This document shows, in pieces, positions 7,453 through 8,569 of a DNA stretch of 8,569 bases. The position numbers and the translations under genes were made by a program. A model generated the notes under the pieces. The model saw only the letters and a list, made by a program, of their open reading frames with translations. It did not search any database and was not told where the DNA came from. How positions within the stretch are numbered: the first letter of the stretch is position 1; each line of letters starts with the position of its first letter. Origin of the DNA: Deltaproteobacteria bacterium (lineage in GTDB: Bacteria; Desulfobacterota; DSM-4660; Desulfatiglandales; Desulfatiglandaceae); NCBI GenBank assembly GCA_018644785.1, contig JABGPV010000223.1:1-8569 (forward strand). Direction: 5' to 3'.

Positions 7453-7905
7453 TTATTGTGACAGTTCTTCCCGCACTGTTTCAAGCAGAAGTGGCAGAGC
7501 TTTCTTGACCGTTGGAGAAAGATCCATGGACCAATCTATTACCGCCGGTTCAACACCCAGAACCAGGACTTCGGGAGACGCCTCACACCCTGCCAGGGTC
7601 AATACGCTTCTGAGGTCAAATCCGTGCAGAGAGGCGATACAGGAATTTCCGGTGCATTGGTCCATGGGGACCCGGTAAATGGTTCCGGGAACCCCATGGC
7701 CTTTCATGGCATCCATTACGATGACCCGGTCCGCTCTTTCAAGGGCGGGGAGCGCGTCCAGGATGGCTGTCCCCACATCCTGGATTTTGACACCTTCGCA
7801 GCATTCATTCAGCAATGCCCGGGCCGCGTGCACCCCCACACCCTCATCTCCCAGGAGCAGGTTCCCCAGGCCCAGGACAAGGGTGTTTTTCTGCGGTGCT
7901 TCCAC
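7453..7905 (-). CDS. [NiFe]-hydrogenase maturation endopeptidase (HyaD/HybD/HycI family)
   Basis: A cytoplasmic nickel-sensing protease that removes the C-terminal peptide of the hydrogenase large subunit after the metal centre is inserted. The 150-residue length is normal for the family. The N-terminal signature LVLGLGNLLLGDEGVGVHA (residues 9-27) is clear. The three nickel-binding residues of E. coli HybD (E16, D62, H93) correspond to E21 (GDEG), D65 (VIVMDAMK) and H94 (SLHGFDL), so the enzyme should be active. The start is GTG, 3 bases after the large-subunit stop, and the two codons sit inside a CGGTT-CA-AACCG inverted repeat at 7905-7916; translational coupling is likely. Its substrate is very probably the adjacent large subunit. 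No symbol is given because hydrogenase subclass naming cannot be settled here. Confidence 0.95.
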   Translation of the reverse strand: MEAPQKNTLVLGLGNLLLGDEGVGVHAARALLNECCEGVKIQDVGTAILDALPALERADRVIVMDAMKGHGVPGTIYRVPMDQCTGNSCIASLHGFDLRSVLTLAGCEASPEVLVLGVEPAVIDWSMDLSPTVKKALPLLLETVREELSQ

Positions 7906-7908
7906 GGT

Positions 7909-8569
7909 TCAAACCGCCCCGTTAGATGGACCGGTGTGGACTACGACGGGTTCACCGTCGGGTCGCATCATATGAACCGCGCAGGAAAGACACGGGTCAA
8001 AGGAGTGGATGACCCTCAGTGCTTCTATGGGTTGATCCTCATTTTGAATGGGGGTCCCTATAAGTGCCTGTTCCATGGGCCCATTGATGCCGTCACTGTC
8101 CTGTGGTGAGGCGTTCCAGCATGTGGGCGTGATAATCTGGTAATGATCAATTTTCTTCTCGCGGATTCCCACCCAGTGCCCGAGGGCGCCCCGGGGGGCT
8201 TCCGTGAGGCCGATGCCGCTGGCATCTTTGGGTACAGAATACCCATCATAAACATTTGCACCCGGTGTCAATTCATCAAGCCACTGATCCATGGCATTGC
8301 CTATTTTCAGAGTTTCAAAGGCCCGCGCCGCGTGGCGATCCATCACGGAAATCCCCCTCGAGTATTTATCTTCATCATTCAGCACCCACATCCTGGCCAG
8401 GGGGCCCACCTCAAATGGCTTATTATCGTAACGGGGGGCCTTGAGCCAGGAATAGGCATCACCTTTATCGTGTGGATCAACCGGATCTGTTGATCCGTTT
8501 GAGGGCTTTAGCTGGTCCGTGGCATCGTTATACCATGAATATTTCACCGATTCCGTTATGCTGTTTGCG
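7909..8569 (-). CDS. [NiFe]-hydrogenase large (catalytic) subunit, C-terminal part
   Basis: The catalytic subunit that binds the NiFe(CN)2CO centre and oxidises or makes H2. The frame is open through the window edge, so the N-terminus and the first CxxC nickel ligand pair are not visible. About 219 residues are present. Family landmarks are YSWLKAPRYDNKPFEVGPLARM, the EAPRGALGHWVGI segment, and the C-terminal nickel ligand motif DPCLSCAVH with both cysteines. There is no TGA/selenocysteine in the motif, so this is [NiFe], not [NiFeSe]. The style is that of uptake, envelope-facing group 1 enzymes, although the small subunit with its Tat signal, which would settle location, lies outside. The protease follows immediately; no b-type cytochrome gene intervenes, unlike hyaABC-type operons. 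The family is certain; the subgroup is not. Confidence 0.95.
   Translation of the reverse strand, partial: ANSITESVKYSWYNDATDQLKPSNGSTDPVDPHDKGDAYSWLKAPRYDNKPFEVGPLARMWVLNDEDKYSRGISVMDRHAARAFETLKIGNAMDQWLDELTPGANVYDGYSVPKDASGIGLTEAPRGALGHWVGIREKKIDHYQIITPTCWNASPQDSDGINGPMEQALIGTPIQNEDQPIEALRVIHSFDPCLSCAVHMMRPDGEPVVVHTGPSNGAV
7912..7971 (-). other. Predicted cleaved C-terminal peptide of the hydrogenase large subunit
   Basis: Known processing cuts right after the His of DPCxxCxxH. Here that His codon is 7974-7972, so the 20 residues from MMRPDG to the stop should be removed by the neighbouring endopeptidase once nickel is inserted. The cut site is inferred from the family rule. Confidence 0.8.

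Noticed and set aside
7972..7998. Selenocysteine ([NiFeSe]) possibility in the large subunit
   Set aside because: Both cysteines of DPCLSCAVH are encoded by ordinary Cys codons and no in-frame TGA occurs before the stop.

Overview
The window looks like part of an anaerobic, respiratory deltaproteobacterial (Desulfobacterota-type) chromosome. The reasons are a [NiFe]-hydrogenase with its own maturation protease, a ten-heme c-type cytochrome, and an elongated CusA-type metal pump of the kind I associate with that group. This placement is inferred from gene content and protein style; no rRNA or other taxonomic marker is present.

Layout. The left half (1-4367, + strand) is a heavy-metal RND efflux operon. 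It holds the 3' end of a CusB-like periplasmic adaptor (1-452) and, 6 bases later, a complete 1302-residue CusA-like inner-membrane pump (459-4367). The pump keeps the three methionines and the transmembrane aspartate used by E. coli CusA, so monovalent copper or silver is its likely substrate. It is about 250 residues longer than CusA because of extra membrane helices and an extra periplasmic segment.

The right half (4398-8569) is entirely on the - strand and converges on the pump with only 30 bases between the two stop codons. In transcription order it holds the 3' part of a [NiFe]-hydrogenase large subunit (8569 to 7909), its C-terminal-processing endopeptidase (7905-7453, 3-base gap), a 138-base spacer with a hairpin, a decaheme cytochrome c with C-terminal beta-type domains (7314-5152), and an exported lysine-rich protein of unknown function (5042-4398) that appears to have its own promoter and ribosome binding site.

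How the genes may work together. The endopeptidase very probably matures the adjacent large subunit, whose cleavable tail after DPCxxCxxH is visible. No b-type cytochrome gene lies between the large subunit and the protease, so in this stretch the multiheme cytochrome is the obvious candidate electron partner. That link is inference from gene order. The pump operon and the hydrogenase/cytochrome block look functionally independent. I see no tRNA, rRNA, CRISPR array, insertion sequence or other mobile element.
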